Below are positions 54,916-63,680 of a DNA stretch of 64,000 nt, piece by piece; the first letter of the stretch is position 1; every line of letters starts with the position of its first letter. The stretch is from Cenarchaeum symbiont of Oopsacas minuta (GTDB taxonomy: Archaea > Thermoproteota > Nitrososphaeria > Nitrososphaerales > Nitrosopumilaceae), in the NCBI GenBank assembly GCA_029948415.1, contig JAJIZT010000001.1, positions 661,235-725,234 of the forward strand. Reading direction: 5' to 3'. Made by a program: the position numbers and the translations under genes. Below the pieces are notes generated by a model. That model did not search any database and was not told the origin of the DNA. It saw nothing but the letters and a program-made list of their open reading frames with translations.

Positions 54916-55725
54916 ATGGCAACAAGAACTACCAAAAAAGATCTAGAGGCAAAGATTGCATTATTGGAGAAGAAACTCCAAAAGCTTACCGAATCTATAG
55001 ACCTTGAAAAAACATCACCCAAACCCAAGGTTGAAGCAAAGCCTGCAGAGGTAAAACCCAAAGGTACACTACCAAAGGGAACAATAGATACAAAACCTGC
55101 AGAGGTAAAACCAAAGGGAACAACCGATGCGCCAAAGCTGGCAACCACAAAACCCAAAGGAGTACTACCAAAAGGTTTTGAGGAAAAACCAGCAGCTCCA
55201 AAACCTGCCAAAGTAAAAAATGCACCATCAAATATGGCACAAGCGTTAGAGACTGCATATCAAAACTGGCCAATGACAAACACTGCAGACTACAAGGCAA
55301 AGACTCCAGGGTATACACCTGCAGGAAACCGTTATTTTGCAAGACAGCATGCAGTAATTGGCAAAGTTACCACAAGAGATTGGAATCTACAGAAAAAAGC
55401 AATTACAGGATACACGGCACCTTCAGATCAATACTTTGCTACAAAGCAAAGACTTGCATATCATCCAGCAGACAAAAACTTTAACAGTTTTGGAATAAAG
55501 GTAGATAGTTTTGTACAACAAGCACCTCCAAAACCCAAAGTTGAAGCAAAGCCTGCAGAGGTAAAACCCAAAGGCGGATCTCTACCAAAAGGATTCAAAC
55601 CATCTACAACTGAGACAAAAGCTGAAGTAAAACCTGCAGAGGTAAAACCCAAAGGCGGAGCTCTACCAAAAGGATTCAAACCTGCAACAGCAAAGTCAAA
55701 AGGCACACTTCCAAAAGGATTTTAA
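54916..55725 (+). CDS. lysine/proline repeat protein of unknown function
   Basis: A 269-residue protein. It begins with a short coiled coil (about 6-33). Low-complexity repeats of the type KPAEVKPKG-x-LPKGF occupy about 38-100 and 205-269. A central region (about 105-200) has GYTPAGNRYFARQ and GYTAPSDQYFATKQ, a duplicated motif. The very basic repeats could bind nucleic acid or polyphosphate. I know no function for this domain order. Confidence 0.6.
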   Translation: MATRTTKKDLEAKIALLEKKLQKLTESIDLEKTSPKPKVEAKPAEVKPKGTLPKGTIDTKPAEVKPKGTTDAPKLATTKPKGVLPKGFEEKPAAPKPAKVKNAPSNMAQALETAYQNWPMTNTADYKAKTPGYTPAGNRYFARQHAVIGKVTTRDWNLQKKAITGYTAPSDQYFATKQRLAYHPADKNFNSFGIKVDSFVQQAPPKPKVEAKPAEVKPKGGSLPKGFKPSTTETKAEVKPAEVKPKGGALPKGFKPATAKSKGTLPKGF

Positions 55726-55752
55726 TTTTAACATTTTTTACTTTTTATACAC

Positions 55753-56025
55753 ATGCACATTGTGTTGTGTACTCTCTCGCTATTTTTGATAATACATCAA
55801 GCATTGTATGTGCCTAAAACCATTTGTCCAAACTGTGGTCAAAAAGAATGGGTGGAGAATCCAAATATACGATCAAGTGATGGTTGTAATGCAGATTTAG
55901 AGAATGACGTCAATATGGTAATTGTATGTACATTATGCAGTTTTGGGAACCAGACTAGATATTGGCAAAGCATTCTAAAACTTGTTTTGAATGTCCAGCA
56001 GGCTTTACATTTGGAAATACTTTGA
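55753..56025 (+). CDS. possible zinc-ribbon protein, 90 residues
   Basis: CPNCGQKE (about residue 25) and CTLCSF (about 59) could form a zinc ribbon. The last 70 bp overlap the antisense peroxiredoxin gene, and the C-terminal part there looks like a shadow translation. The real product may be smaller or absent. Confidence 0.35.
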   Translation: MHIVLCTLSLFLIIHQALYVPKTICPNCGQKEWVENPNIRSSDGCNADLENDVNMVIVCTLCSFGNQTRYWQSILKLVLNVQQALHLEIL

Positions 56026-56415
56026 ATATCGTGCCTTTCTCATCTGCCAAAAACGTACTCCTTGAAACACCCATGTATTCGCGACCCATGAATTTTTTCT
56101 TGCCCCAGACTCCAAACATATTTGAGACTATATTCTCAGTATCTGCCAATAGGGTATATTTTATTCCCATCTTGTCACAAAATTTTCTATGTTTCTCTGG
56201 ATCATCTGGACTGATTCCTATTACGCGTATTCCAGCTTTGACAAACTTTGAATGATCTTTGGAAAATTCATCAGCTTCTGTAGTGCAGCCTGGAGTAAAG
56301 TCTTTTGGATAAAAATAGATCACAATTTTTTTCCATTAAACTCTGAGGATTTTACAATATTACCATCTTCATCTTTAATTGTAAAACTTGGCACTTGCTC
56401 TCCTTCTTTCAACAT
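55955..56415 (-). pseudogene. bcp: thioredoxin-dependent peroxiredoxin (Bcp), one-base frameshift
   Basis: From ATG at 56413-56415 the sequence reads MLKEGEQVPSFTIKDEDGNI and on to NGKKL, then shifts; a second frame continues IYFYPKDFTPGCTTEADEF to the stop. The join is a run of seven A (as T on the plus strand, about 56326-56332). One more A restores a 155-residue Bcp with the peroxidatic Cys in TPGCTTE. It is either a true frameshift, a slippery-site gene or a sequencing error. Confidence 0.8.
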
Positions 56416-56497
56416 GGTATAGTTGAGATGTATCTAGTATTTTTTTGTTTCGTGATCAATACGATATTTTATATATCAACAAAAACGCGTACGCATT

Positions 56498-57208
56498 ATG
56501 AATGTAAATCCACGTGCATGGTTGGCAGAAGCTATTGCAACATATGCATTGGTATTCTTTGGACCTCTCTCTATAATTTTGGCTTTGGCATACTTTGATG
56601 AAGGTCTGACAACAATGTCTGTACTATTCATATCATTTTCACATGGTGGAATTATCGCCTTGATGGTATTTGCATTTGGGCACGTCTCAGGAGCTCACAT
56701 AAATCCTGCAGTCACAATACCTATGATCATAACGCGTAAAATAGGTGTCAAAGATGGTATCGCATACATTGGTTCACAGCTAATAGGCGCCGTTGCAGCA
56801 TCTGCCACACTTGCAATAATCTTGCCAGAGTTGGGAAAAAAGGTAAACTTTGGAGTCCACACAGGTCCTCAAGATATAATAAACAACAGTATAGCTAGTG
56901 GCTTTTTGGTTGAAGCTCTGCTCACATTCTTTTTGGTAATGGTGATATTCATGGCAGCAGTGCACAAAAAAGCAGCATCAGGAATGGCCGCCCTTGCCAT
57001 AGGAGGGACTGTATTTGTAACACATTTGGTTGGAATTCCACTCACAAATGCAGGAATAAATCCAGCACGTACATTTGGACCAGCATTGTTGTCAGGATAT
57101 TGGGAATTCCATTGGTTGTATTGGGTGGCACCAATAGTTGGTGGAATTATTGCAGGTGTATTGATGAATTATATTTACGTGACAAAATCTGAATCTACTT
57201 CTGCATAG
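56498..57208 (+). CDS. MIP-family aquaporin/glycerol facilitator
   Basis: A 236-residue protein with six spans and two NPA motifs: GAHINPAVTIP (NPA 69-71) and NAGINPARTFGPAL (about 185). It conducts water or small solutes. Its stop codon TAG (57206-57208) takes its last base from the terminus of an IS66-A fragment that begins at 57208. The protein end SESTSA therefore may have been altered by the insertion. Confidence 0.9.
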   Translation: MNVNPRAWLAEAIATYALVFFGPLSIILALAYFDEGLTTMSVLFISFSHGGIIALMVFAFGHVSGAHINPAVTIPMIITRKIGVKDGIAYIGSQLIGAVAASATLAIILPELGKKVNFGVHTGPQDIINNSIASGFLVEALLTFFLVMVIFMAAVHKKAASGMAALAIGGTVFVTHLVGIPLTNAGINPARTFGPALLSGYWEFHWLYWVAPIVGGIIAGVLMNYIYVTKSESTSA

Positions 57209-57433
57209 TATGAGGTTACCTCATGACTAACAAATTAGTCAACAACACACGATCAAGTATTATCAATAACCAATCTATTCCATGAGTAGACGTCAGACAT
57301 ATAGTAAATTGGAAAAATGCATGAGTTTTTACAAAGATGGATGAAACAAAATCAAAAATGGCACTCATGGATGTAAAGAGTAAGGAAAACACACTTCTCT
57401 AGAATCGACTCACATATTACGAAAACCCCAACA
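57208..57433 (+). mobile_element. IS66-type A left-end fragment (copy F)
   Basis: Starts GTATGAGGT then TACCTCATGACTAAC and continues through the beginning of the degraded transposase coiled coil, ending at ACGAAAACCCCAAC. The rest is missing; an IS630 element begins immediately at 57434. Confidence 0.82.
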
Positions 57434-58515
57434 TATACCGATGATCCGAAGTCAGTTTAATTTCATAGAAACTTTTATTGATCCGAGTTTTTAACCATAC
57501 AAACATGGAAAGAAATGATAAAGCCATCCTTGGGGCATTCAAAAAACAGTGATTTATGCAGAAGAATGCATGCTGTATATCTAGTCGTGGTAAAAAATAG
57601 AACCATCGCCGATGTTGCATAACAAAGTGTGCAATGGATATACAAACTGACACAAAGATATGAAAAAGAAGGACTTGACGGCCTCAGGGATAGGCCAAAA
57701 TCTAGAACGCCACCAAAAGTAGAGCGCAGAATACTAGAAAGAATACAAAATACAGTGGCTAGTGTTGGCTGTTTTATCAGACCAAAATTTCTACGTAAAC
57801 AAATCTTTGAAATGACTGGCGTAAAATATTCCTTGCAACATGTACGCAAAATAATGCGCAGTTGGAATCTCTCTGCAAAAGTTCCAGTAAAAGTGCATGC
57901 AAAAGCAGCATCATCCAAAGATGTTCGTAGATGGCATAGATCTATTTTAAGCAAGATTAGGCGTGCAATTCATAAAAGATACGTGATACTTGTGCAAGAT
58001 GAGGCCATATTTACAGAGAATGGAATACATTATGCAAAATACTGGACAAATGTTGGAGAACGGTTGATTGTTCCATATAATGGAAAACATCAAAAATTTA
58101 TTGTGTTTGGTGTTGTAGGTCCCGACGGAAGATCATTGTTTAGATCATATAACAAGTTTACTAGTAAGACATTTGTTAAATTCCTCAAAACTGTACGAGC
58201 TGCATACGGACGTGTGATGATCATAGCGGATCAGGCAACCCAGCATACATCACGAAAGGTTCGAAATTATCTAGCAGAATGTAACGGCGATATAAAACTG
58301 GATTACTTTCCTACAGCTTCTCCGTATCTGAGTGCTATTGAGAGATGTTGGGGAATGTGCAAATTGGAAACTATTCATTCTGAATACTATGAAACAGTCT
58401 GGGATATGAGATCAGCTGTGATGAATTATCTTAGAACCATGGTATTCAAGATGGATATATTCACGTTTTTCAAAAGACGGGTTATTGTTTAAACTAACTT
58501 ATGAGCGGCGGTATA
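57434..58515 (+). mobile_element. IS630-type element, copy 1
   Basis: 1082 bp. Left end TATACCGATGATCCGAAGT and right end, inverted, TATACCGCCGCTCATAAGT, imperfect terminal repeats of about 28 bp ending in TA, as expected for an IS630 element that duplicates TA. It carries one transposase gene with an in-frame TAA. Right end joins directly to a second, truncated copy in the opposite orientation. Confidence 0.85.
57515..58492 (+). pseudogene. IS630-family transposase with in-frame TAA
   Basis: The ATG at 57515 begins MIKPSLGHSK and leads into KNRTIADVA, then TAA at 57620-57622, and continues in frame QSVQWIYKLTQRYEKEGLDG. The winged-helix N-terminal part is followed by the DDE_3 domain: VQDEAIF (first Asp), IADQATQHTS (second Asp), LDYFPTASPYLSAIERCW (Glu). 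A shorter start at 57629 gives 287 residues without the beginning of the DNA-binding domain. It is probably inactive unless the TAA is read through. Confidence 0.85.
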
Positions 58516-59243
58516 GTAAACTTTTCATATGATCGAAACAATGATCTTCCGTCGGGACCTACAACACCAAACACAATAAATTTTTGATGTTTTCCATTAT
58601 ATGGAACAATCAACCGTTCTCCAACATTTGTCCAGTATTTTGCATGATGTATTCCATTCTCTGTAAATATGGCCTCATCTTGCACAAGTATCACGTATCT
58701 TTTATGGATTGCACGCCTAATCTTGCTTAAAATAGATCTATGCCATCTACGAACATCTTTGGATGATGCTGCTTTTGCATGCACTTTTACTGGAACTTTT
58801 GCAGAGAGATTCCAACTGCGCATTATTTTGCGTACATGTTGCAAGGAATATTTTACGCCAGTCATTTCAAAGATTTGTTTACGTAGAAATTTTGGTCTGA
58901 TAAAACAGCCAACACTAGCCACTGTATTTTGTATTCTTTCTAGTATTCTGCGCTCTACTTTTGGTGGCGTTCTAGATTTTGGCCTATCCCTGAGGCCGTC
59001 AAGTCCTTCTTTTTCATATCTTTGTGTCAGTTTGTATATCCATTGCACACTTTGTTATGCAACATCGGCGATGGTTCTATTTTTTACCACGACTAGATAT
59101 ACAGCATGCATTCTTCTGCATAAATCACTGTTTTTTGAATGCCCCAAGGATGGCTTTATCATTTCTTTCCATGTTTGTATGGTTAAAAACTCGGATCAAT
59201 AAAAGTTTCTATGAAATTAAACTGACTTCGGATCATCGGTATA
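58516..59243 (-). mobile_element. IS630-type element, copy 2, truncated and inverted
   Basis: Nearly identical to 57434-58161 in reverse, with the same TAA in the transposase. The frame 58494-59048 encodes the N-terminal 184 residues up to SLFRSYEKFT. It lacks the right 350 bp. Its outer end TATACCG abuts IS66-B sequence at 59244. Confidence 0.85.
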
Positions 59244-59744
59244 CGTTGGAAACAGTCATCAAAGATGCCATGTTCATTATATGAGAGAAATTCATGAGAC
59301 TCTACAGTATAAAAATCCCAAAAAAGAGTTTATCGTTTTTGGAAAATGTTTGAAAAAGATCCTAAATGACTCACATGATGCTGTAGACATTCGTGATAAA
59401 TCAAATGTTATAAAAAAACTCGAGCGTCGTTTATCGTCTCTTTTATCCAAAGAATATACAGAAAAGAATTGTATCAGATTTGTCAAACGACTAAAGCGTG
59501 AACAAGACATGCTTTTCACGTTCTTGAAGACTGGAACTGATTCACATAACAATACTGCCGAGAGAGCGATTAGACCAAACGTGGTAATACGAAAGATTAC
59601 AAACGGTCATCGAACAAATGATGGCGCTACATCACACAATATATTGATGAGTGTAAAGGAGACATGTAGACAACGAAATCTAAACTTTCATGACTATATG
59701 ATGCAATATCTTGTGGATGGTACTTCAAAACTCTAGACAGTTAC
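59244..59744 (+). mobile_element. IS66-type B element, 3' remnant (copy 3)
   Basis: Begins CGTTGGAAACAGTCATCAAAG, the middle of the IS66-B transposase, and ends with its right terminal repeat (TCTAGACAGTTAC). The frame 59281-59736 encodes the intact C-terminal 151 residues with NNTAERAIRPNVVIRKITNG, the catalytic Glu part. The 5' half is absent, replaced by IS630. Confidence 0.83.
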
Positions 59745-59779
59745 CAAATATATATTATAATTTTACATATAGATTTACG

Positions 59780-60952
59780 ATGACAAATACAATAAATTTT
59801 AACAGAATCACCACATCATTATTGAATCAAACGTTTGATAGTATTTTTTATCAATTTTTTCACTTGGAGGATTATTTAGATCGTTCTGATACTCATGTAA
59901 AAGAATGGGTAATTGTAAAATTAGTTACTATAATTGAACAATTTTGTAGAGAAATTGTCAAACATCAAATAGATAATAAAAAATACAAACAATTACCTGA
60001 AAAACTTCAAATAAACATTTTCGATCTAGAACGTGCAAAAGAATTACCGACTAGATTTCTTATAGCGTCACAATATAATTTTCAAAATACTTCTGCTATC
60101 GTTAAGGTACTTGATAATTATAAAATAAGTGATATTTTTGACGATGGTGTTAAACATAATATTGATGAATTATTCCACACTAGACATGATATTGTACATA
60201 CAACATCTAAGCAAGATTATGATATCAAAAAAGGATATAATGCAACACAAAAGCTACTAAAACGAATATTGAATAAATCATCACTCGATTCAACTCACTA
60301 TGATAACATACATGGATATTATTTGGGGAAAAATGGAAAATTAGATAAAGCTATGGATTGTTTTAATCATGCGCTCAAGATGGATCCTACGAACATCATT
60401 GCACATTATTATGTTGGTATAACGCAATGCATTACATACAGTGTTGATAATGCGTATGATCGTGCTACAACAATAATTCATTTAGACCCGAAAAATCCTC
60501 ATGGATATTATTTAAAAGGATTTGTATTTATGAAACAAAAAAAATATCATAAAGCCATCGACTGTTTTAAACAAACGATTCAATTACATCCTAAACACCA
60601 TGATGCAATGTATCAAAGATGTGTGGCGCTAATTATGTTAAATAGATATGACGAAGCAGCATCATTTGGATATATTCCAAATGAGATTAATTCTGAATAT
60701 ACTAGCATTGTTATCGAGATTACAAAGGTACTTGTTGAAATTAACAAACATGATAAAGCCTTAAAATTCTTGAATAAGGAACTAAACATTCGTCCTAATA
60801 ATTCTGATGCCCATTATGGAAAATATATTGTGTTTTATGAATTAGGTAAACATGATGAAGCTAAACAATGTTTAAACGAGGCCAATAAATTAAACCCCGA
60901 TAGCAATTATCCCGCTCATCCAAATGATAAAAAAGAAAATGTAGGGAATTAG
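59780..60952 (+). CDS. HEPN-domain protein with TPR repeats
   Basis: About 390 residues from the ATG at 59780 (an upstream frame runs through IS66-B and is not likely used). The N-terminal 180 residues are helical and carry RHDIVH at 135-140, the Rx4H motif of HEPN ribonucleases. From about 195 come at least four tetratricopeptide repeats (GYYLGKNGKLDKAMDCFNHA, then KGFVFMKQKKYHKAIDCFKQ, and others). HEPN proteins in such settings are often RNA-cleaving toxins or defence effectors, with TPRs for partner binding. Very AT-rich compared with core genes, so probably acquired. Confidence 0.7.
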   Translation: MTNTINFNRITTSLLNQTFDSIFYQFFHLEDYLDRSDTHVKEWVIVKLVTIIEQFCREIVKHQIDNKKYKQLPEKLQINIFDLERAKELPTRFLIASQYNFQNTSAIVKVLDNYKISDIFDDGVKHNIDELFHTRHDIVHTTSKQDYDIKKGYNATQKLLKRILNKSSLDSTHYDNIHGYYLGKNGKLDKAMDCFNHALKMDPTNIIAHYYVGITQCITYSVDNAYDRATTIIHLDPKNPHGYYLKGFVFMKQKKYHKAIDCFKQTIQLHPKHHDAMYQRCVALIMLNRYDEAASFGYIPNEINSEYTSIVIEITKVLVEINKHDKALKFLNKELNIRPNNSDAHYGKYIVFYELGKHDEAKQCLNEANKLNPDSNYPAHPNDKKENVGN

Positions 60953-61106
60953 TAGGCTCCCCAATAGCCTTCTACCGTCGATTGTGGTTCGATCACTTTT
61001 GTGCCACGCATAAACGTCCGAGATTCCGAACCCTGGAGAGTTTATGACCCTTCGAGCCTGTTCCCCCGGGGCTGTGAACCTTGAATTTTTATGCATGCAG
61101 ATCTAG
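60953..61106. other. GC-rich island without a recognised gene
   Basis: A roughly 130-bp stretch (about 60953-61085) is markedly richer in G and C than its AT-rich neighbours and includes CCCCCGGGG and several short complementary pairs such as GTGG/CCAC. A tRNA could not be folded from it, and the minus-strand open frame over it has no family signature that I know. It may be a structured RNA, a trapped foreign piece or an attachment region for the adjacent integrase. Confidence 0.4.
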
Positions 61107-62060
61107 TTATTTTGCCAAAACAACCTTGCCGTTTGGCAAAACGCCTGTAAACTTCCAGCCTTTCTTGATTAGTCTTTCTGCTAGTTCTGAATCAGCTACA
61201 CACTGGCTTGGAGCATTTTACCAGCATTTAATCTCTCAAGTGCCTCTAGTATAGCTTCAAGCTCGTTGGGTTTGGCATTTTGAATGTGCGTATGTACCTT
61301 TTCTTTTGTCTCTGCGGTTTTGTCTTTTTGCATGGTTTCAATATCTAGATATTTTTCTGCACGTTTGAACGAATCACGCATTGCATCGATTAAATCTTCA
61401 GGTAGCATTGTTTTGTTTGTAGTGTATGTTGCCTCTATGCTACCTGTGTGACCCATAAAGAATACGCGAAAGTCGTGTGCGATTAATCCTTTGGATTCGG
61501 CAATCAAGAGCTGTGTATCAAAGTATGCCCTTAGAACATGGTCTCCAGGTAAATCTCGGTCTGAATACCTGGCGGACTCTGCGACTGATGTGCATTGTAG
61601 GCAGAAACGGTTTGTCTTTGTTTAGACCTCGGCGGTTGTTTGCTCCTGATTCTGGCGCTATTACTGGCATATTTCCATGTAATGCCTCACCTCTTGAGAG
61701 TCTCTTGTTTAGATATGAGAGTATTCTATAGGTGGCAGCTGTTGTTGCCAGAGTAAAGTATTGGTGTCTGGTTTTTGAGAGCTCTGCTCGGACTATGATA
61801 CGTATTGGTTTTTGAGTGCAGATTGCCACTCCGCCTTGTATTGCAATATCTGTTAGATCTTTTATTTTGAGTCCATCTGTTCCATTATGATTGCCTATGA
61901 CTTCTGGTCTTAGTCCAGATTTTGCCATGAGTGATATGATGATGGCATCTCTTGGAGTTGCACTGTTGAATATTTCTGTCATCTCTGCTGCATTTGGAAC
62001 TCGTTCATTCTCCAAAGTAGGCCACTTGTGTGCATTTGTTACTTGAATTTTGCGTTGCAC
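61107..62060 (-). pseudogene. tyrosine recombinase (integrase), frameshifted
   Basis: Readable from about 62060: SLMAKSGLRPEVIG carries the first catalytic Arg; SKTRHQYFTLATTAATYRIL follows. The frame changes near 61540 to FDTQLLIAESKGLIAHDFRV, giving His-x-x-Arg, then GHTGSIEATYTTNKTML with His and the candidate nucleophilic Tyr. A second frame change near 61205 leads to ERLIKKGWKFTGVLPNGKVV and the stop at 61107. The N-terminal DNA-binding part appears truncated at the repeat R1. It points to a former integrative element or plasmid/virus. Confidence 0.82.
61111..61141. other. 10-bp inverted repeat at the integrase 3' end
   Basis: TTTTGCCAAA and TTTGGCAAAA flank an 11-12-nt loop at the end of the integrase reading frame. 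It may act as a terminator or simply encode the GVLPNGKVVLAK tail. Confidence 0.35.
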
Positions 62061-62199
62061 ATGATGTTATCGTTTTTGTCATACTTGTGACATTTTGATT
62101 TGTTTGTAGAACTTTCATACTTTGATCATACAGTATCTAGTCAAGAATTGATCTATCTTTATGGGCAAATATGCATCGGGCTATTGATTTTTTGTCAAT
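62057..62199. repeat. repeat sequence R1 (occupied copy)
   Basis: Similar to 38903-39037 with an extra 20-bp piece (near TTTGTAGAACTTTCATACTT). It ends in TTTTTTGTCAAT, where the IS110-type element begins. After the element the homology resumes: ATATGCATAAGATCTA here versus ATATGTACAAGATCTA in the empty copy. This defines the IS110 insertion point. Confidence 0.8.
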
Positions 62200-62207
62200 A
62201 ACCATAT

Positions 62208-63354
62208 GTGCACAGAAAAATTAGGACTTTAGAAGGTTGTAAGAATAAGAACAAAAAGAGATCTGGTCATCACAAAACTAAAAAACAAACAAAATCATTA
62301 CCGCATTTTGACAGATCCTACATGTACGTTGGTATTGACGTCCACAAGGAGTTCCTTCAGGTTGCAATGATGGACAAAAAAGGTAAAATTGTCTTTAACG
62401 AGAGAGTCGATAGAGACAACGATGAGGTGAAAAAGTTTTTCTTAAAAAATGTTCCAAAGAGTGCAAAATGTATCATGGAATCCTCATCTGTTTGGTATGG
62501 CTTGTTTACGTTCATGACAAAAGATCTAAAGCTGGATGTATCTCTCTCGAACCCATACCAGACAAAGGCAATTGCATCATCCAAGAAAAAAACTGACAAG
62601 ATTGACGCAATGATACTTGCAGACCTTTACCGTGGCGGATATATTGCACTGTGCCATGTTCCAACAAAAATTATAGTGGAATGGAGGCGCCTTGTACGAC
62701 ATAGACATTGGAGTGTACAGATGAGAACGAGTGAAAAAAATGCCATACATGGATACAAGAGGGGATAAAGATTGCAGGTACAACATTTACTCAAAAGTAC
62801 AACGAATCGCTTCATTTCATAGGTGATTACAGAATTGATGAATCATCTAGAGGCGATAGACTCGTATGATAGACTCATTGCAAAAACAAACAAAAGGATA
62901 TACCAAATTGCAAGATCTAATAAACAGATCCAATTGCTAAAGACAATTCCAGGAATTGGTGATTACAGTGCTTTGGCAATTATAGCTGAGATTGATGATG
63001 TGAAGAGATTCTCACCGTTTGTGTTCGTATGCAGGTTTGGTTCCAAGTGTACGTAATTCTGCAGATATGGTAAAGCATGGCAGGATAACAAAAAGAGGCA
63101 GTAGAATGATGAGGTGGATTTTGAGTGAAGCAGTCCGCACACATGTAAGGTGTGCACCAAAAAGCAATGTCACACGGTTTTACAAAAGACTCGCAAGAAA
63201 AAAAGGCACGGGCAAGGCCACAGTAGCCACTGCATCAAAGATGTTACGTGTCATATACTGGATGTTAAAGATAAGTTTGAAAGCAATTACAGTTAGATTC
63301 GCAACCGCGTCTTATGCATTGGAGATTAAACTCCGGTCAATAACTGCGGCATGA
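62208..63354 (+). pseudogene. IS110-family DEDD transposase, frameshifted (copy 2)
   Basis: GIDVHKEFLQ (Asp), MESSSVW (Glu), KKKTDKIDAMILADLY (Asp, Asp) in the first frame to 62768; then KTIPGIGDYSALAIIAEID, and GLVPSVRNSADMVKHGRITK with the candidate Ser in other frames. At least two frameshifts (near 62750 and 63030). The C-terminal frame ends over the guide RNA. Confidence 0.87.
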
Positions 63355-63455
63355 TCTAACGATTGGATGAAGAAAGGTTGTGAGGGTAAACCTCGTATGG
63401 ATAGTTATCCTTTTCTTCAGAAACGGAAAGTACACACCTAGCGAAAGCTATGCAG
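63292..63455 (+). ncRNA. predicted bridge RNA (seekRNA) of IS110 copy 2
   Basis: Same fold as in copy 1: GTTAGA (63292-63297) with TCTAAC (63355-63360); CCGC with GCGG; hairpin GGAG/CTCC (63321-63324, 63331-63334). The guides differ: TCTTATGCAT (63310-63319) is the exact reverse complement of the right flank ATGCATAAGA (63502-63511), and GTCAATAAC (63336-63344) is identical to the left junction (62194-62202). The second loop has hairpin GAGG/CCTC (63382-63385, 63391-63394) in place of GGGA/TCCC, and ATGGATA (63397-63403) identical to the element's right end (63496-63502). The third hairpin is TAGC-GAAA-GCTA. Confidence 0.8.
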
Positions 63456-63512
63456 GATTAACGAAAAATGCTAGAATTGTTTATAAAGATAGCACATGGA
63501 TATGCATAAGAT

Positions 63513-63680
63513 CTAATAATCTAATTTACATTCATATCCACAACTATTACATTTACAGATATAATTTTTTATTGTTAAAGTGGCTTTACATTTAGGACAT
63601 CTTGACCTATTGAGATATTGATAAATTCCATACAAACCTCCAATAATCCCCACGGTTGCAAATATAATTGGTAAAACCAT
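63513..63680 (-). CDS. small membrane protein with zinc ribbon, 55 residues
   Basis: ATG at 63678-63680 gives MVLPIIFATVGIIGGLYGIY (one span) followed by CPKCKATLTIKNYICKCNSC. Four or five cysteines form a CPKC...CNSC zinc ribbon. It is just right of IS110 copy 2 and has its own AT-rich upstream region. Function unknown. Confidence 0.6.
   Translation of the reverse strand: MVLPIIFATVGIIGGLYGIYQYLNRSRCPKCKATLTIKNYICKCNSCGYECKLDY

Larger units (their letters stand above)
57434..59243. repeat. 1.8-kb palindrome formed by inverted IS630 copies
   Basis: Arms of 728 bp (57434-58161 and 58516-59243) are nearly identical in inverted orientation, with a 354-bp spacer which is the right part of copy 1. 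Differences are few, for example AAC versus GAA near the inner ends. Confidence 0.88.
62200..63499 (+). mobile_element. IS110-type element, copy 2 (IS1111-like)
   Basis: Left end AACCATATGTGC, right end GCACATGG, with subterminal inverted repeats ATGTGC (62206-62211) and GCACAT (63492-63497) as in copy 1. Length 1300 bp. Insertion point is known from the empty site R1 at 39021-39025; AT is a likely crossover dinucleotide. It is diverged from copy 1 but shares gene order and the downstream RNA fold. Confidence 0.87.

Noticed and set aside
60985-61060. A tRNA in the GC-rich island, suggested by GTGGTTCGATCAC and GGGTTCGGAATC
   Set aside because: Neither motif gives a five-pair T stem with a seven-base loop, and no acceptor or anticodon arm could be paired.
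60890-61096. 68-residue minus-strand frame across the GC-rich island
   Set aside because: Half of it is antisense to the end of the HEPN-TPR gene and no family is recognisable. Base composition alone explains the open frame.
63380-63595. Plus-strand 71-residue frame
   Set aside because: It covers the IS110 right end and is antisense to a better small zinc-ribbon gene.
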